Origin: Azolla caroliniana
Lineage: Eukaryota > Polypodiophyta
Length of the DNA stretch: 64,000 nucleotides
NCBI GenBank assembly: GCA_043228905.1
Contig: JBHGNT010000065.1
Span: 1 to 64,000, forward strand
Direction: 5' to 3'
Shown piece by piece: positions 45,721-57,939 of this stretch. Each line of letters opens with the position of its first letter. Positions within the stretch are counted from its first letter, which is position 1. A program made the translations under genes and the position numbers. Below the pieces are notes generated by a model, which made no database searches, was not told the DNA's origin, and saw nothing but the letters and a program-made list of their open reading frames with translations.

Positions 45721-46703
45721 TTCTTGAAGTGCGCAATAAACCTATCCTGCATGTTGGTTTGCCTTTTGTTGGTCAGCTTATCAATCAAAAAGGTCCAGCG
45801 AGTTATTATAGATTGATCTCTCGTCAACAAATTGTTCGATCATTTTTTGCAAGTATTCCTTCCTTCTCAAGAAATCCGCCGAATTTGTTTGGCCCAATCC
45901 ATCGCTTATCATTAATCTTTCCTTACCTCTCTTTTCTTCGGCTTCAAGCTTAACCTTTGCTTCTTCGAGCAATTGGCACACGCACGGTTTGAACGTACAA
46001 ATTCCTATTTGAATATATTTCTTATGAGATTTATCTAACGCTGACCGCCAGAACATTATTCTTGATAATAAAGTTAGAAGCAGGCAAAAGAAATTCTTCA
46101 ACCTCTGCTTCGCTATCGCCGTCACTATAGGGCTCTTCGCAGTCCAGGTCATCAAGTTCCGCCACAGCGAAGGCCTGTAATCTGAGACATTGTACACAGG
46201 ATCGATGGAGTCGAGCTAGCCGCTTCATCGTTGAGATTAACCTTGAAAGGGCACGCACGGTTTGTTGTTTGCAGAGTATTCTCCAGGAGCAACGGTGAAT
46301 AAACTCTCTGGAAACGAATCTTCATTGTTGTTAGGTGTCTTTTTCCAATGACTTAACAATGCCGGCAAAGACTTACTCCGTTGTTTTTTAACAAGTTAGA
46401 CAGGGAGGGTATAGTGCTTTTTGTGCTGCTTTTGTGCCCCCATGTCCGAGGGGCGGGCTCAGATGCCCCCAATTATCAGTAGGGAAGGGAGTGCGAACTT
46501 TCTTCATTAAATTCACGTAGCACCAAATTCACACCAGAATCGAATTCTCGCTTTCTTTTTTTTTGGCAGGTCTCATTGTCAATATTAGAATCATTAAGCA
46601 TTCGAACGATGGATTACCAATTACTCGATTCTGCGATGTAGGGTGTGTGCTGCTAAAGTGTCTAACAGCTCTTGACCCCAGCTCATTACATGTTTTCAAT
46701 GGT
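45721..46703. other. Spacer downstream of rps7
   Basis: A minus-strand frame at 45781-46197 has a hydrophilic, helical C-terminal half (LLEEAKVKLEAEEKRGKERL) but no family is recognised. A second minus frame at 46031-46258 is acidic (ELDDLDCEEPYSDGDSEAEV). Possibly more plasmid-like remnants. Confidence 0.35.
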
Positions 46704-47153
46704 TCACCGCCACCTATAATGCGCGAAACTTCTATTGGCCTCTGCCGGTTTATGAAGATCATCCCTTCTTTTACGAACATTTCCCTTTCTTTGATAAGCA
46801 TCCGGTATCTCAGCAGATGAACATTAATCCAAGCTCTGGCTATTTCTGCTCATAGTACGTCATTTGACAGCTGCTTCCATGATCCGACGAAAAGCTAAGG
46901 TTTCTTAACGTTCTTTGGCAATAATCTTGAGTACATTACGAGTAGTCCCTGCGATTCTCACTTTCTTGATTTCGCGAGTAGGCTTGACATTCTCTATGGC
47001 GTTAGCCAGGAGTGTGATAACATGAACATCGGGTTCAGTTCAGGAAAGACGAGAAGAAGTTTAGGAAACAATAACACGAGATTTTGTTCTTTTACCATCA
47101 ATCATACAAAAGTGGACTAATTTCTTGATTAATCTTTTTTGTTTATTATCCAC
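46704..47153 (-). CDS. rps7: rps7, mitochondrial ribosomal protein S7
   Basis: Small-subunit protein uS7 that organises the 3' domain of SSU rRNA. Minus-strand frame: [20 protein letters not shown], then [67 protein letters not shown], and the terminal [20 protein letters not shown] then HYRWR, the family ending [20 protein letters not shown]. TAA and TGA stops are edited at about six sites. GTG at 47153 gives 149 aa, the usual length, but the start is uncertain. Lies 240 nt after rps12 on the same strand, the common rps12-rps7 order. Confidence 0.88.
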
Positions 47154-47392
47154 TCCCCAGATGTAGCTTAATCTCTCCGAGCAGCTGTATGTGCTTCCTT
47201 CACGGCCTCCCTTGGGTCTGGGTGACAAAAGCCCTGCTAGATGGGCGCAGAAATATTTGCAATGGGATCGAAGCGGATGGCTTTCCGTTCCAAAAGTTTC
47301 CGCCGGTCATTCTGAAAGTCTTCCCGAAAAATTAAACCGGTCTGAAGGCGATGAGCGAGAAAAGCAACCATTCCCTGATTTGACCTTTTTAT

Positions 47393-47773
47393 TCGTATCG
47401 AATTCTTAGGTTTCTCTGTACCATGTTTTAGTCTGCCTCATCTTCAATCCGGGATTCCCTACGAATCTTTAACTCCTCGAATACGATGATAATTCACACC
47501 TAACGAATCTTTCACTCTACCTCCTCTAGCCGTAACCGCAGGATGCTCCTATGAATTATAACCCTCGCCAAAGATGTGAGCAATGATATTCCTTCAATTG
47601 CTTGAACGTGCCTTGGCTATCTTGCATAAAGCCAGATTAGGTTTTTTTAGTGTTCTTGTCGAAACACGCGGGCGTACCCCAAACTTTTAGAGACATTAAT
47701 TCGAAGCTCAAGTACATGTTTTGTGACGTTTTGCCCTTCTACAATGACGAAGCAATTAATTTATGGTAGGCGT
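47393..47773 (-). CDS. rps12: rps12, mitochondrial ribosomal protein S12
   Basis: Decoding-site protein uS12. ACG start: MPTINQLLRHCRRAKRHKTC, then KFGVRPRVSTRTLKKPNLAL, RNIIAHIFGEGYNSQEH, RGGRVKDSLGVNYHRIRGVK and HGTEKPKNSI. This is the full uS12 pattern, including the conserved RGGRVKDLPGV loop. About ten stops are edited. The genomic stop is far downstream; CGA at 47395-47393 edited to UGA gives 126 aa, matching the family. Upstream of rps7 in the same orientation. Confidence 0.9.
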
Positions 47774-48232
47774 ATTTCGCAATCTGTGTTTTTCCTTCTG
47801 CGTGCGGCCCCGAAAAGCGTTCATCATGCATCCGCCCGCTTGACACAGCACTCACCCCTTGACATAACCGAACGATTACCTTTCGGTTGGCGGTAAATCG
47901 TTTAGGTCAAGCAACCTGGACTCGCCACTACCGTACCTAGGGCCGTCCATTGCGATTATGCCGAGGGCGTCTGCCGTAAGCCTAGCAAAAGAAGAAGATA
48001 TTGTTGTGATCTGGGAGGCGCGCGCCGTAGTAGCTGGGGTATCGGTTCTTTCCTCCTTTTATTTTCCCGGTCGGTGCTCTCACCCTCGAAGAAGCATCGA
48101 TCGGACGATCGCAAGGCGGCATTCTGTTTACGAAATTTCCATCGGCGGGCGTGCGTGAGAGGGGTCTGGACGCCGTTTTCTTCCGACCAGAACCCCATTA
48201 ATTATGACGTTCAACATCACAGTATGCTCAAT
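47774..48232. other. Spacer between nad1 3' end and rps12
   Basis: No gene recognised. No clear leader element ahead of rps12. Confidence 0.5.
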
Positions 48233-51200
48233 TCATTGAGGTAGCCAGTCAAAGGCTACTGGAACGCCGAATACAGAAACTACCCGAGCTAATGATAAAG
48301 GCGGGAAGACTTTCCGTCCAAGTCTCATTGGTTAATCATAACAATGTCATAGAAATGCTGCGCAAACCCATATATATACGAACGGAAAGAAAATAACCTT
48401 TGTGCCAAACCAGATTGAGCCCGGAATTCCCTGGAAACTAGGAAGATCTAAAATGGATGGCCAACCTCCCGGGAAAGGCGGTGTACATAGACTAGGAGAG
48501 TGAGGGCGCGGCTCTGTGGCCCTTAGCCCAATAGGTGTATCCACACCCTTCTCAAAGAACCGTACGTGACACTCTCGCGTCATACGGCTCCGTCCCGGGA
48601 ATATTGAGTTTCCTCTTCTCCAACCAATGCAACGTTTAGGTCTTCGAATCCGATCTCTCTCTCGCATGGATGTCTCGGTGGTGGTTGGCACAGCAGCAGC
48701 AGAGTGGGATCGACTTACAGTTCAGGCTGGCCTACAAGGCGGTTCATCAAACCCGCCAACCCCTTTTTCATCATGAAGGCCTTCATGATGAACCGGTTCA
48801 TCGGCTTAGAGCCCGCATAGACGGAGAAAAATCTCTAAAGTGAGTGAGTCCCCAGGAGAACAATGAGAGGTAGGTGGTCAAAGGCCGAGCGAGAAAGTTC
48901 CTGCCTGCCTGCCTGCCTGCCTGCCGGGGGGAGAGATTGAAGCCACTCAACCTACAGAAAGGGCAGCTGAAAACAACCAACCGGGTTTGTGCTTGCTGCT
49001 GATAAGCACACTTTCTTTAGGTTTTAACCCAGCAGAGAGAATGCGATAGCATTAAAGTGGGTTGGCTACCAGACCAGGGTACTCCTCCCTCCTCTAACTT
49101 GGAATTGATAGCGGAGCGTTAGTAGGGAGCTGTGAGATACGGTGCTTTACCTTCTGACTCCGAGAACGAATTTTTGGAAATAAACAGTACCATCACTTCT
49201 CCCGCGGGCTCGAGCAAGGCGCCTGACAAGAGGCGCAGCGAGTCTTTCTCCGACCATTCCAAAAAGATCCCCTTTAACGTAACGTAACGAACAAGTTTTC
49301 AGCAGAAATCCCTCTTCGCTGGGGGTTAAGTCGCCTGGTTCAGACTCAATTTGCTCATGGGACGCCAGTAGCAAGCAAGCAAGCAAGCAGTCTCTCGTCC
49401 GCAACAGGAGTACATGGGGCTGCCGTTGTCTCGGTGATTCTGTTTTGCTAGCCTTTCAGACTAGTGTCTACCACTGTTGTTGGTGAGTCTTCTCTCCCAG
49501 GACCAGAATGATTACCCCTGTCCAATGAGTTTACATTCATCCCTGGATGTCGGGTACTGTTTCCTTCCCCGCCATCTTTGTAGCCGTCACCTGTAATCCG
49601 TGCAAGTGTGTCCGCACCCCCTGGAGGAAACGAGAAGGGATTTCTCGGAGCAACCCTCCCTGGTTCCAGACCTAAGAGCGCACTTTCCCATATGAGCATT
49701 CGATAGTATAGGTCTGGGGAAGAGTTGCGGGATAACCACCTGAGATATCCTCCTAATCTTAGATAGGTCGTCCGACGGGTTCGCGGTTCATTGCTGTGCT
49801 TACACACCAGGCTACCCCTCTTCGAAAGCTTCGCGGGACCTACTAGTCTTCAGATCGTCGCCCGGAGGAGTTTACTGCACAAAGCCCTTGAGGGGACGCT
49901 GGCTCCTGCAGGGAGCGGAAGCCCAACGAATGTCGGATGCAAGGCTCCGCACCTCATTAAGATCGTATTAGCATATTCTCCCGAAAGAGAGGGAGCAAAT
50001 CCCATTAAAAGATATTCCGCATTATAGCCCACGACTGATTCAACTTCTACTTCTAGTAGATCAGACGGAGCTCGATTAGTTTCTACTGAGCGAAAGATAG
50101 AAAACAGAATCAATACGGAGAACAAGAGAATGCGAAACCATATCTGCTCTTACGCTATGACAATCTCACTAAAATTACAAAAACCTACACAAATTAGTGC
50201 AGTAATGATAATAGGACCAATAGATACTTCGTACAAAACCATTTAGACGGCAAATCATGATACTCCTGAAAAAGCATATTTGGAATAAGGAGTGAAGCTG
50301 CTTTTCCACCAATCAACAGGATCAGTGTACGCTGAGTCCTCTCCGAACCATACGAGCACGTCGCCGCGCATACGGCTCTCTACCCCAACAACTTGCTTTA
50401 GATCGCCCGGGAAACCCGCCCGTCGATGTTCCTTCCGTAGAGGCACATTGACACGTGGTTGGCGGGGAGGGCAAAGCCGTACGTGATAGTCTACCACCAT
50501 CTGGCTTTCTTTTTCACTCCGAGAGGTCCGACGTAGTTGCAGGGGTTCGTCGTCTCCTGCTTCTCTGTCGTCCTCTTTAGTTTAGCGGAGTGGAAAATTC
50601 TGACTCAGCGCCTTCATGATGAACCGGCGCGCGCGCGCGCCTTCATGCATGATGATGAAAACCGCTTCTTTTCTTTTCTTTTCTTTTCTTCGGCCGCCAT
50701 AAAGCAATGCTTTATAATACCTCGCTCCGTACCCTTCCGTCCCGTTTGGGCTTGGTTCTGGCCCCCCTCGAGTACGCCCGTTCTTGGCGGTCGTCCTCGT
50801 GGTTCGTTCCCAGCAGGCAGGACTCGAGAGGAGCGGGCCGGACGTCATAAATCCAGGTCCTGCGGTCTAGCCTTAGCCCTCGGTAAGCAGATCGATCGCT
50901 TCGTGTTCTCTCTCTGAATTTTGTGGTATGTCCTGTTCTTTTAGTTAAAACTGCTTGCTGGAGATCCACCAAACGACGATCAATTCTATTCCGCATTGAG
51001 TCAGGTTTCGGGGATTCGAGTTTGCAGATTGCGTTGAGTAGAATCTGCCGAAGCTAGGCAGACATCCAGACTCCTTTCCTGCTGCTAGAAGAAAACAACG
51101 TGGAAAAAGAAATAAAGACTTTCCTCTTCCCTGAAAACTAGCGTCTTCCCCGTGCGTGCGTGAGGGGCCCCTTTCGGGGCGGGTACTATGAGTCCTCTGA

Positions 51201-52016
51201 CTACCTGCCAGAACAAAATCTGGCTGGGTTTCGCCGGTATCACCTACGGCTCTCATCCCAGATGTCCTGGAATGCAGTAAATCGGGATGTCGTTCAGTCT
51301 CTTGTCCCCAAGAGGATGGGTAATGTGCCTTCATGCAATGGTTGCTCCAATCCGATCTGGCCGGCAAGCAATCCCAGCTGGCAGAAAACAAGACAGCGTA
51401 CAGTCGTTCGCTCGGCACAGAGGTACAAGGATAACTGTAGGTCGTTGGCTACCCAAGGAGACTTCAATTCGCTAGGACGGCACCTCATCCTGATCCACAA
51501 GGTTGGTTCTTCCACATGGTGTTGTTAGGTACTCCCTGGGAAGACAGGATCGACCTTCAACCATGCTTTTACGGCATGCTCTTCCTTTCTTCCTGAACTT
51601 CTTTGAACGTATCCCTATCCCCTTTTAGCCTCCTACACAAGAACCCCCCCTACCCTTCAAATCGCGAGTCAAGCCTATTACTAGTTCTGTCGAAGAGCCC
51701 TACACCCTGTATAGAGCAGATCATTCCACACTACAAACAATTTGACCACATGGGCGGGCCGGGCTGGCTGCTTTAGTACCACAGGTGACTGAACGGCCGC
51801 CCTACTAGACCGACCCACTGTAATAATCCCATAAACCCCTGGAGAAGATATAGCAAATAGATAGAATGTACCTACATTTGGATCCGACAATACCATACCA
51901 TAATCAGAAAGTGTAACAGCCCGAGCAACCAAACTTAAATAGGGGTCAGTCAATGCTGCCCTCCAAACCGTACGTGGCAATCTTTTGTCATACAGCTCTC
52001 ACTCGGAACACCTTAA

Positions 52017-52053
<37 letters not shown>

Positions 52054-53061
52054 GAGAGTATTGCCGTCCCTTCCGTTTCGAAGAATTGTTCCTTATTCTC
52101 AACGCCGGCCGGCCGCATACGTACTGGCCGCGTTGAACTAAGGTTTGTTCTGACTAGTTGCCTTCGCGGCTCGGCCAGGTTTCTGGCATTCCTCCCTCGC
52201 TACTATGCGACCTCTGAGACCGCGCATCGTTTACTAGACAATGCGAAGCGGTTACTTCCCGTGGTTGCTCTCTTTTCGTGTCTTTGCCTTTCGAGGACGG
52301 AGTAAGCGCTACGCACTTCCCTGCTTCGCCCCGTCAGAGCACCCAATGGTTACAGGTCTTTGCGCACCTGCTCGATTGTTTAAGTCAGTTCCTATGCTGG
52401 AATTACTTGTGGCTGGCTGTCCGGCAACCTTGACCGCTTCATGTGGAAGTCAAGGCTTTCGCCCAAACTGGGCCCTGGATTACTCCGCCACACACATACT
52501 GACGTATTCTGTTCGGGATACGTAGCCCTTACTCAGGCAGTAGGTACGTACCAAGTGAGTCAATCTAACCTTTCTCGCATCAGCTGAGAGACACCACCGA
52601 GGAGGGCTAAGCCGTCCTTCCTTCGGGGACCGGGGAAACCGCTTTGCCCGGCTTCGCCCCTTTCCGACTAACTGCTCGCGAACTCGATGGATTATTAGCC
52701 CAAGATGTTGTATTGGCCCGCCGTATATACTTCCAAGTCAAACATCTATGTTGGTTGTAGAAGGGTATTCTTCCGGAAAGAAAACGAGCCTCGCACGGCG
52801 CACCGTAGATGTAATTACCAGAACCATTACAGAAAGAAAGAAATTAGCACTTGGAGGTGGAATAGGTTCTTTTAAAATTGATTTCAAACCATCCGCTAAG
52901 AGTTATAACAACCCAGATGATCCCACCACATTAAGACCCTTTCAACGTTACATGGAAGCCATGACTTTACGTTCGACTGACACTGGAAAGACTACTCCTG
53001 GTAAAAGTAATATGATGATTCCAAAGATTTTAGCTAGGAGACGAAGGATATACGGCTTCGT
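48233..53061 (-). CDS. nad1: nad1, NADH dehydrogenase subunit 1 (four exons, cis)
   Basis: Quinone-channel subunit of complex I. Exons 53061-52804 (258 nt), about 51938-51811, about 50285-49953, about 48491-48233. Exon 1 (ACG start): [60 protein letters not shown]. Exon 2: [35 protein letters not shown]. Exon 3: [55 protein letters not shown]. Exon 4: [44 protein letters not shown]. Intron sites fit 258, 394 and 669/671; total near 978 nt as expected. In-frame TAA, TAG and TGA edited at about ten sites. A leader element shared with sdh3 lies 44-109 nt upstream. Confidence 0.94.
48492..49952 (-). other. Group II intron in nad1 (position 669/671)
   Basis: Starts GTGCGGAGCC, domain V at 48557-48590. 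Contains (TGCC)n at 48901-48925, (AAGC)n at 49371-49390 and CATGATGAACCGGTTCATC palindromes at 48731-48803. Confidence 0.85.
49954..50284 (-). other. nad1: nad1 exon 3 location (see nad1)
   Basis: Marked separately because its ends fix two introns: 3' edge followed by GTGCGG, 5' edge 60 nt downstream of domain V of nad1i394. Contains a TGA and TAA that must be edited (codons before FAV and MVLYEV). Confidence 0.8.
50285..51810 (-). other. Group II intron nad1i394
   Basis: Domain V at 50345-50378; starts GTCTAGTAGGGCGGCCG like nad4i976. Includes a (TTTTC)n array (about 50665-50690) beside a GC-cored CATGATGAA palindrome (50612-50670). Confidence 0.85.
51939..52803 (-). other. Group II intron nad1i258
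   Basis: Starts GTGCGCCGTG immediately after 258 nt of exon 1; domain V at 51965-51998. (TTGC)n array at 52017-52053. Confidence 0.87.
52017..52053. repeat. (TTGC)n array
   Basis: About nine units inside nad1i258. Confidence 0.9.
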
Positions 53062-53104
53062 TTCGTCAACTAAGATAGGTTTCAAGAAAATGCCTTCAAA
53101 GCAG

Positions 53105-53170
53105 CATTAGAGGGACTTGCGTTGGCTTTCTTTGCCAACACAAGGTCTGTTCTTGATATTTATGGCAGTT
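53105..53170 (-). promoter_or_regulatory. Shared 5' leader element upstream of nad1
   Basis: On the minus strand: AACTGCCATAAATATCAAG, then GAACAGACCTTGTGTTGGC and AAGAAAGCCAACGCAAGTCC. Nearly identical to 15585-15650 before sdh3. The first 25 nt match the atp4 leader at 59178. Confidence 0.65.
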
Positions 53171-53209
53171 CTTTCTTTCGTTGGCCGTTAGCGGCGGAAA
53201 AAAGTAGTC

Positions 53210-53545
53210 AATGAAATAATGTCACTTGATAGGCCTCTGACAACGACGTTGCCGACAACCAACCTCTTGAGAAAGGTAGTAAGGATCAAGGTGTGGATGA
53301 TGTTATTGATGTTGCGACCCAGACCGACATGGATGGTATTGATGTAGGAGTTCAGACGGATATCTTATTATACCAGCAGGTGCAACTACTCAATTTATTG
53401 AATTCTTACCGGGCCGTAAAGAGCAGCTCGGCATTGAGGGAAAGCAGGAACCCACCCCACGAGTTTCCTTGAACAGTCTGCAGGAATTGACAGAAAATCT
53501 TGTAGATAGAATGGCCGCCTTGACTTCCGAGGCTCGATGAAACGG
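53210..53545 (+). mobile_element. TQTD-repeat coding fragment
   Basis: The plus strand reads VDDVIDVATQTDMDGIDVGV and QTD, then a frame-shifted NSLQELTENLVDRMAALTSE. The TQTD/VQTD pattern is that of 17860-17985, so this is probably another remnant of the same element family. Confidence 0.4.
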
Positions 53546-53568
53546 GCTGGCTGCTATGAAACTGCCCA

Positions 53569-53641
53569 ACCTACTTAACTCAGGGGTTAGAGTATCGCTT
53601 TCATACGGCGAAAGTCATTGGTTCGAATCCAGTAGTAGGTA
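53569..53641 (+). tRNA. trnM-CAU: Elongator tRNA-Met (CAU)
   Basis: Acceptor ACCTACT/AGTAGGT, D arm, anticodon stem TCGCT..GGCGA with CAT, T arm ATTGGTTCGAATCCAGT. Sequence resembles the plastid elongator trnM, so a plastid origin is possible. Confidence 0.9.
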
Positions 53642-54542
53642 ACTTGATTTTTCATGCATGGTTTCACTAACCAAGTACCGAGTTCCGTGTTTTCCAGCTT
53701 GCATTCGTCGTGAGCCAGAGCCAGTCCTTTGTCGATGGAAGACTCGCGGATGAAGCGGTTCATTGCTGCTGCTTTCGTTCCGATACAAATTAGATAGACC
53801 GAGCACTATACATGCCGCTATTGCTTCTATGAAATAAAGTAAATGGGGGGAAGGTCGACCCGCTTTCTACCAGGCGTGCGGAAAGCGATGAAAACCTAAC
53901 TAAACTAAAGGTCCAATTTTCTGGCTGCCTTATGGTTGAAGCAATGTTCGGTGGCCCGGCGACTAGTGGATGTGGGACGTGTAACTATCCGATTCTGAAA
54001 CGAACGCCGATGGTCTCATTGACCCAATTTACCGAGAGAGAATTCCGCTAACCATCGTAAGGTGATTAGGTCTGCTGGTTTTCATCGGGGCGGTCCTATG
54101 AGATGATTAGAGTGTATCTCATCACATTCCAGATCTATCAAATAATCGATTGTAAAAGAGTAATGGATACGGAGAGTTTGACTCATTGAGAGTAGGGCGC
54201 AGAAAGTCAAGTCTTGCGATACTTCTCAAGCCAGCCCTTCGTGGTGCCTGACGGAATTGTCTAAAGCTGTTCTCGGCTCTGGTAACAGAGTTCGCTCCGA
54301 AGCTGTCTTGGCTTTTTTTTTGGCCCTCACCGCCTCATGAAGACGAATGAATGGGCCGCATAGATATTCTTCTGCTAATCTTCTCGAAAGCGGCGCAGTA
54401 GTAGCATCTAGGTGTGCAAATGGTTGTAGCGGGGGCTAGGTCAGTCAGATCATCCGCAGGTGCGCTTGAATGGAAGTTATTGATCTGGAATTCTTTCCTA
54501 TAGAGACCTGGCCGGCCGGGAAGAACCAGTTGATAACCCACG

Positions 54543-54575
<33 letters not shown>

Positions 54576-54789
54576 ACGGCCGAAGAAGCGGTTTTCATCG
54601 GCATTCTACCTGCCAAAAAGAAAGCAGAGACTTCTGATTCCGCGATTTTGGGCGAAGCGGAAGATGTTGTCAATGAATAAAGGTACAGCTTGCTCGTTGA
54701 CATCTCGGAAATATTCTGCCATTGTTGGGGCTAGGTTGAGCCAACTCTCATACGAGCTCTTCAACAGAGCTAGTCCGAAAAATTGATAA
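53642..54789. other. trnM-atp6 spacer
   Basis: No gene recognised. (TTGC)n array at 54544-54575. Confidence 0.5.
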
Positions 54790-54843
54790 ACGTTAAGAAC
54801 AACCCTCTTTCATGCATGTTGGAACAAAACCCTTCAATTCATC

Positions 54844-55596
54844 ACGGCTTACAGTCTACCGGAATAACCTGCCATTATTCTATCGATTTCCATCCATATA
54901 GGAAATCCGTATCTTTTATTTATCAATTCCTCTCCATCTATGTCACCCACTACCAGTTTAATCCCGCTCCTAGTTCACTTGGTGACCTCGAATGGAGGAC
55001 ACTTAGTACTGAATGCTTGGTAATCCCTAGTGGAGATGACTTATGATTTCGTGCCCAATCTAGTGAACGAATAAATTAGTGGCGTTTCGAAATAATAGTC
55101 TTCTCTCCCGATCCTCGTTACTTTTACCTTTCCATTATTTCGTAATTTGTAAGGTATGGTACTTTATAGTTTTATGGTAATAAGTCATTCTATTATTATT
55201 TTGGGTTCTCTATTCTCTCTTTCTCTTGGAACTATCGTAGTGGGGTCTTAAACACATGGGCCTCATCCTTTCAGTCTCTTATTACTGCCGGGTGTACCTC
55301 CACCGTTAGCGCCTTTCCCAGTATTTTCGGAGTTAATCCTCTATCGTTTTCGTGCACTAAGCTTAGGAATATGTTTATTTGCTAATATGATGGCTGGTTA
55401 TAGTTCAGTCAAGATTTCGAGTGGCTTTGCTCGGACCATGCTATCCATGAGGGGTATCTTGCTATTAGCACATCTCGCTCTTCTTTCGATCGTATTTGCA
55501 TCAACTGGTTTAGAATCAGGTGTAGTTATTTTATAAGCTTATGTCCCTATAATCCCGATTCGTATTCATTTGAATGATGCAATAAACCTTCATTGA
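54844..55596 (+). CDS. atp6: atp6, ATP synthase F0 subunit a
   Basis: Proton-channel subunit of F0 ATP synthase. In one frame with editing: SISIHIGNPYLLF, NGGHLVLNAWQSLVEMTYDF, NLVNEQISGVS, LPILVTFTFPLFRNLQGM, LLLPGVPPPLAPFPV, RFRALSLGICLFANMMAGYS, VKISSGFARTMLSMRG and TGLESGVVILQAYVPIIPIR, ending HLNDAINLH before TGA. The conserved essential Arg region (SLGIRLFANMMAG) reads SLGICLF, where TGT would need U-to-C editing to CGT to give Arg. Eight or so stops edited. ACG at 54844 gives 250 aa; an ACG at 54790 would add 18 residues. A stem-loop follows at 55609-55636. Confidence 0.9.
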
Positions 55597-55608
55597 CATG
55601 GAAAGAGA

Positions 55609-55636
55609 AACGGTTTGGTTTCGTCACCAAACCGTT
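55609..55636 (+). terminator. Stem-loop after atp6
   Basis: Perfect inverted repeat AACGGTTTGGT ... ACCAAACCGTT with a 6-nt loop, 13 nt past the stop. Such stems commonly mark or protect mitochondrial mRNA 3' ends. Confidence 0.6.
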
Positions 55637-55639
55637 CTT

Positions 55640-57937
55640 TTCTATATTGCAAACAAATCTGCCACGCTTAGCTTATTGGTTCGTTGCAACGCCGTCTGCC
55701 GTTACGTATCGCACCTTACATTACATGGTGGTTTCTTTTTTGGTAAATAATTTTAGTAAGTTTCATCATCATACCTTTTTGATTTGAGGCGGTCACTTTA
55801 CCTACATTGGTAAATGATTTTTGTCCTTATACTCTAACCTGTACAATTATTGTATTGAAAGGTGGTATCTCACATTCTCTTAAATGCTAAGCAAAGAATA
55901 GGTTTGTAATCAAGGGAAATATGACAGATAGTCGTGGGAAATGAAGTAATAACAGAGGAATCGAGTGTTTCATAATTAATGAGAAAAATCATGTGTCACA
56001 TCACATAAAAAATGGATTGTCTTTCTAACGGAATACCTCTGGAATACCTTACCTGAAGGGAAATAACGGTACTAGGAAAAGAGAGAGAGATCCTTGCCTG
56101 GGCTGCTGGGAGAGTTTCCCACCTATTTATTCTATTTACGCCCTATAATAAATAAGGGCATTCCGGAGATCGAGGCACCTTGTTGTTGTTGAAGTCCTTT
56201 GACAACAATTCTATCCACGCACTGCCTATTTGTACGCCGAATAGCTAAAAACCAACAGGCTCAAGCTGCTTTCTGCCCAACCTCTTCTTCTTCTTCTTCT
56301 TCTTCTTCCTTAAACTAAATTTAGAGATTTAAGGCGTTACGAATCAAAAAGTCAGAAAAAGATTCCGACGGCCGTAACAGCTCGCAACTACCTGGCCACC
56401 AGCTTCTAGGTTCAAAAAGTAGCGACATGAGCCCCCTAGCGTCTTTCGACGAGCTAACCAGATTTTCCTGAAGAAAAGCTAGTGAACCAAGTCCTCCTTA
56501 GGCATTAGGCCCCGAAGTCTGGAACAGCCGAGGACTGGAACCAGTAACCATCGGTATCTGGCGTATATCAAGTACTACCCTTTCCAGTGCCCTAATGATG
56601 TCTGAAAAGACAGAATAAACAGCCTTAAACTTTCAAATACTAGGTCCAAGGCCTCCATCCTGCCAAGACGACAGATTGCACAAGAAAGGGCCGAATGATT
56701 CAATATCCGACTCTTCTTTTAATATCTCAGCACGTGACGATATGTCCAGGACGCAAGTTAGCGTGAACTTTCGGCGTGGGTATTGTACTTATGCCCAACA
56801 ACCAACAAAATTGAAGATCAAATAAACTACAGCAATTAATAGCAAACATATCTAGGTTGCTTGGACTGGTTCTCGAAAGAAAATAATAGGTGACCGGAGT
56901 ATAGTGAACTCCGGCCGGCCTGAAGGATCCCTAAGTGGTAGATAAGACCACGAAAATATTTTAATAGTGATTTCTAATTTATGTCAACGCATAGTTTTCT
57001 CCTCTCCTCTCCTCTCCTCTCCTCTCCTCTCCAGCGGCTCTGTCGTCGCTACATGTAATTTGAAAGCAGCACTGTTTCATCTTAAGATTTATGGCTTGTT
57101 TAAAGTAATCGAAATTACCGTACACTTTATCGATTACAAACCCACACAAAGATGTCACTACGACATTGTAGTGATCTACTAGGACTTTCCTTCGTGCGTG
57201 AAAATTACTAGCTTTCTTCGCTCCTACAATGGGGGGACAACCTCTCTTTCCACTTCTTCAAGAAAAAGGAGTGCTCAACAGGAAGGAATAGGATCCCCTT
57301 CTTTTCTTTTCTTTTCTTTTCTTGCGGCACCCAATGATACGCGTTATATATCTCTTCTTTAGGGGCCTTGAAGCCCAGCTGCTTTTCAAGATACTCCCTT
57401 GGCTCTGCTGCTGTTTCGATGTACCCGCATAATACTATACTGCATCTTAATGTCATCTACCACCTTGATGGTCTTTAGTAGCGCTAGGGTTCTATTGTCG
57501 TACAGTGAGAATATAGCTCCGCTATAAGGTTCTTGAACAGGAACTCAGGATGAACCAGCGGATGACCCAATGACTCAAACAGGGTCTTCTTATACATATC
57601 TGATAGAGCTTTTGATACTGCGTGGTCTGAGAATCACTGTATACAGCGGCTTTTTCAGGAAAGCAAGCCTCTTCGCAGCAAGCATGGAAAACCACCTTAT
57701 CACTCAGCAATGTGCATTGGTTGCTATCCGAGCAATTAGGGTTGGGTTTGACCAACTCTCTCTTGGAAAGCGAGAATTCTCGCCTCGTCACACTACACTA
57801 TCAAGTCAAAGTTCCCAGACATGACCTTCCGGAGAAACTGGTAAATAGAATACGCGGTACGCCTGCGGCTCTCGGCGCCTCGACTGGATCCAGACCCCGC
57901 ATTGGAACTTTCCTACGTAGGGAAATAACTATTTAGT
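55640..57937. other. Long gene-poor spacer
   Basis: AT-rich to about 56100. A (CTT)n run near 56286-56309, a (CTCCT)n array at 56999-57032, and degenerate minus-strand coding (57208-57791; for example AAEPREYLEKQLGFKAPKEE and DSQTTQYQKLYQI) that I cannot assign and that switches frame. Confidence 0.45.
56999..57032. repeat. (CTCCT)n pentanucleotide array
   Basis: About six units. Confidence 0.9.
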
Positions 57938-57939
57938 TT

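Noticed and set aside
52748-53110. A 120-codon unedited plus-strand frame
   Set aside because: It is antisense to nad1 exon 1, which is recognised on the minus strand with conserved sequence and correct length.
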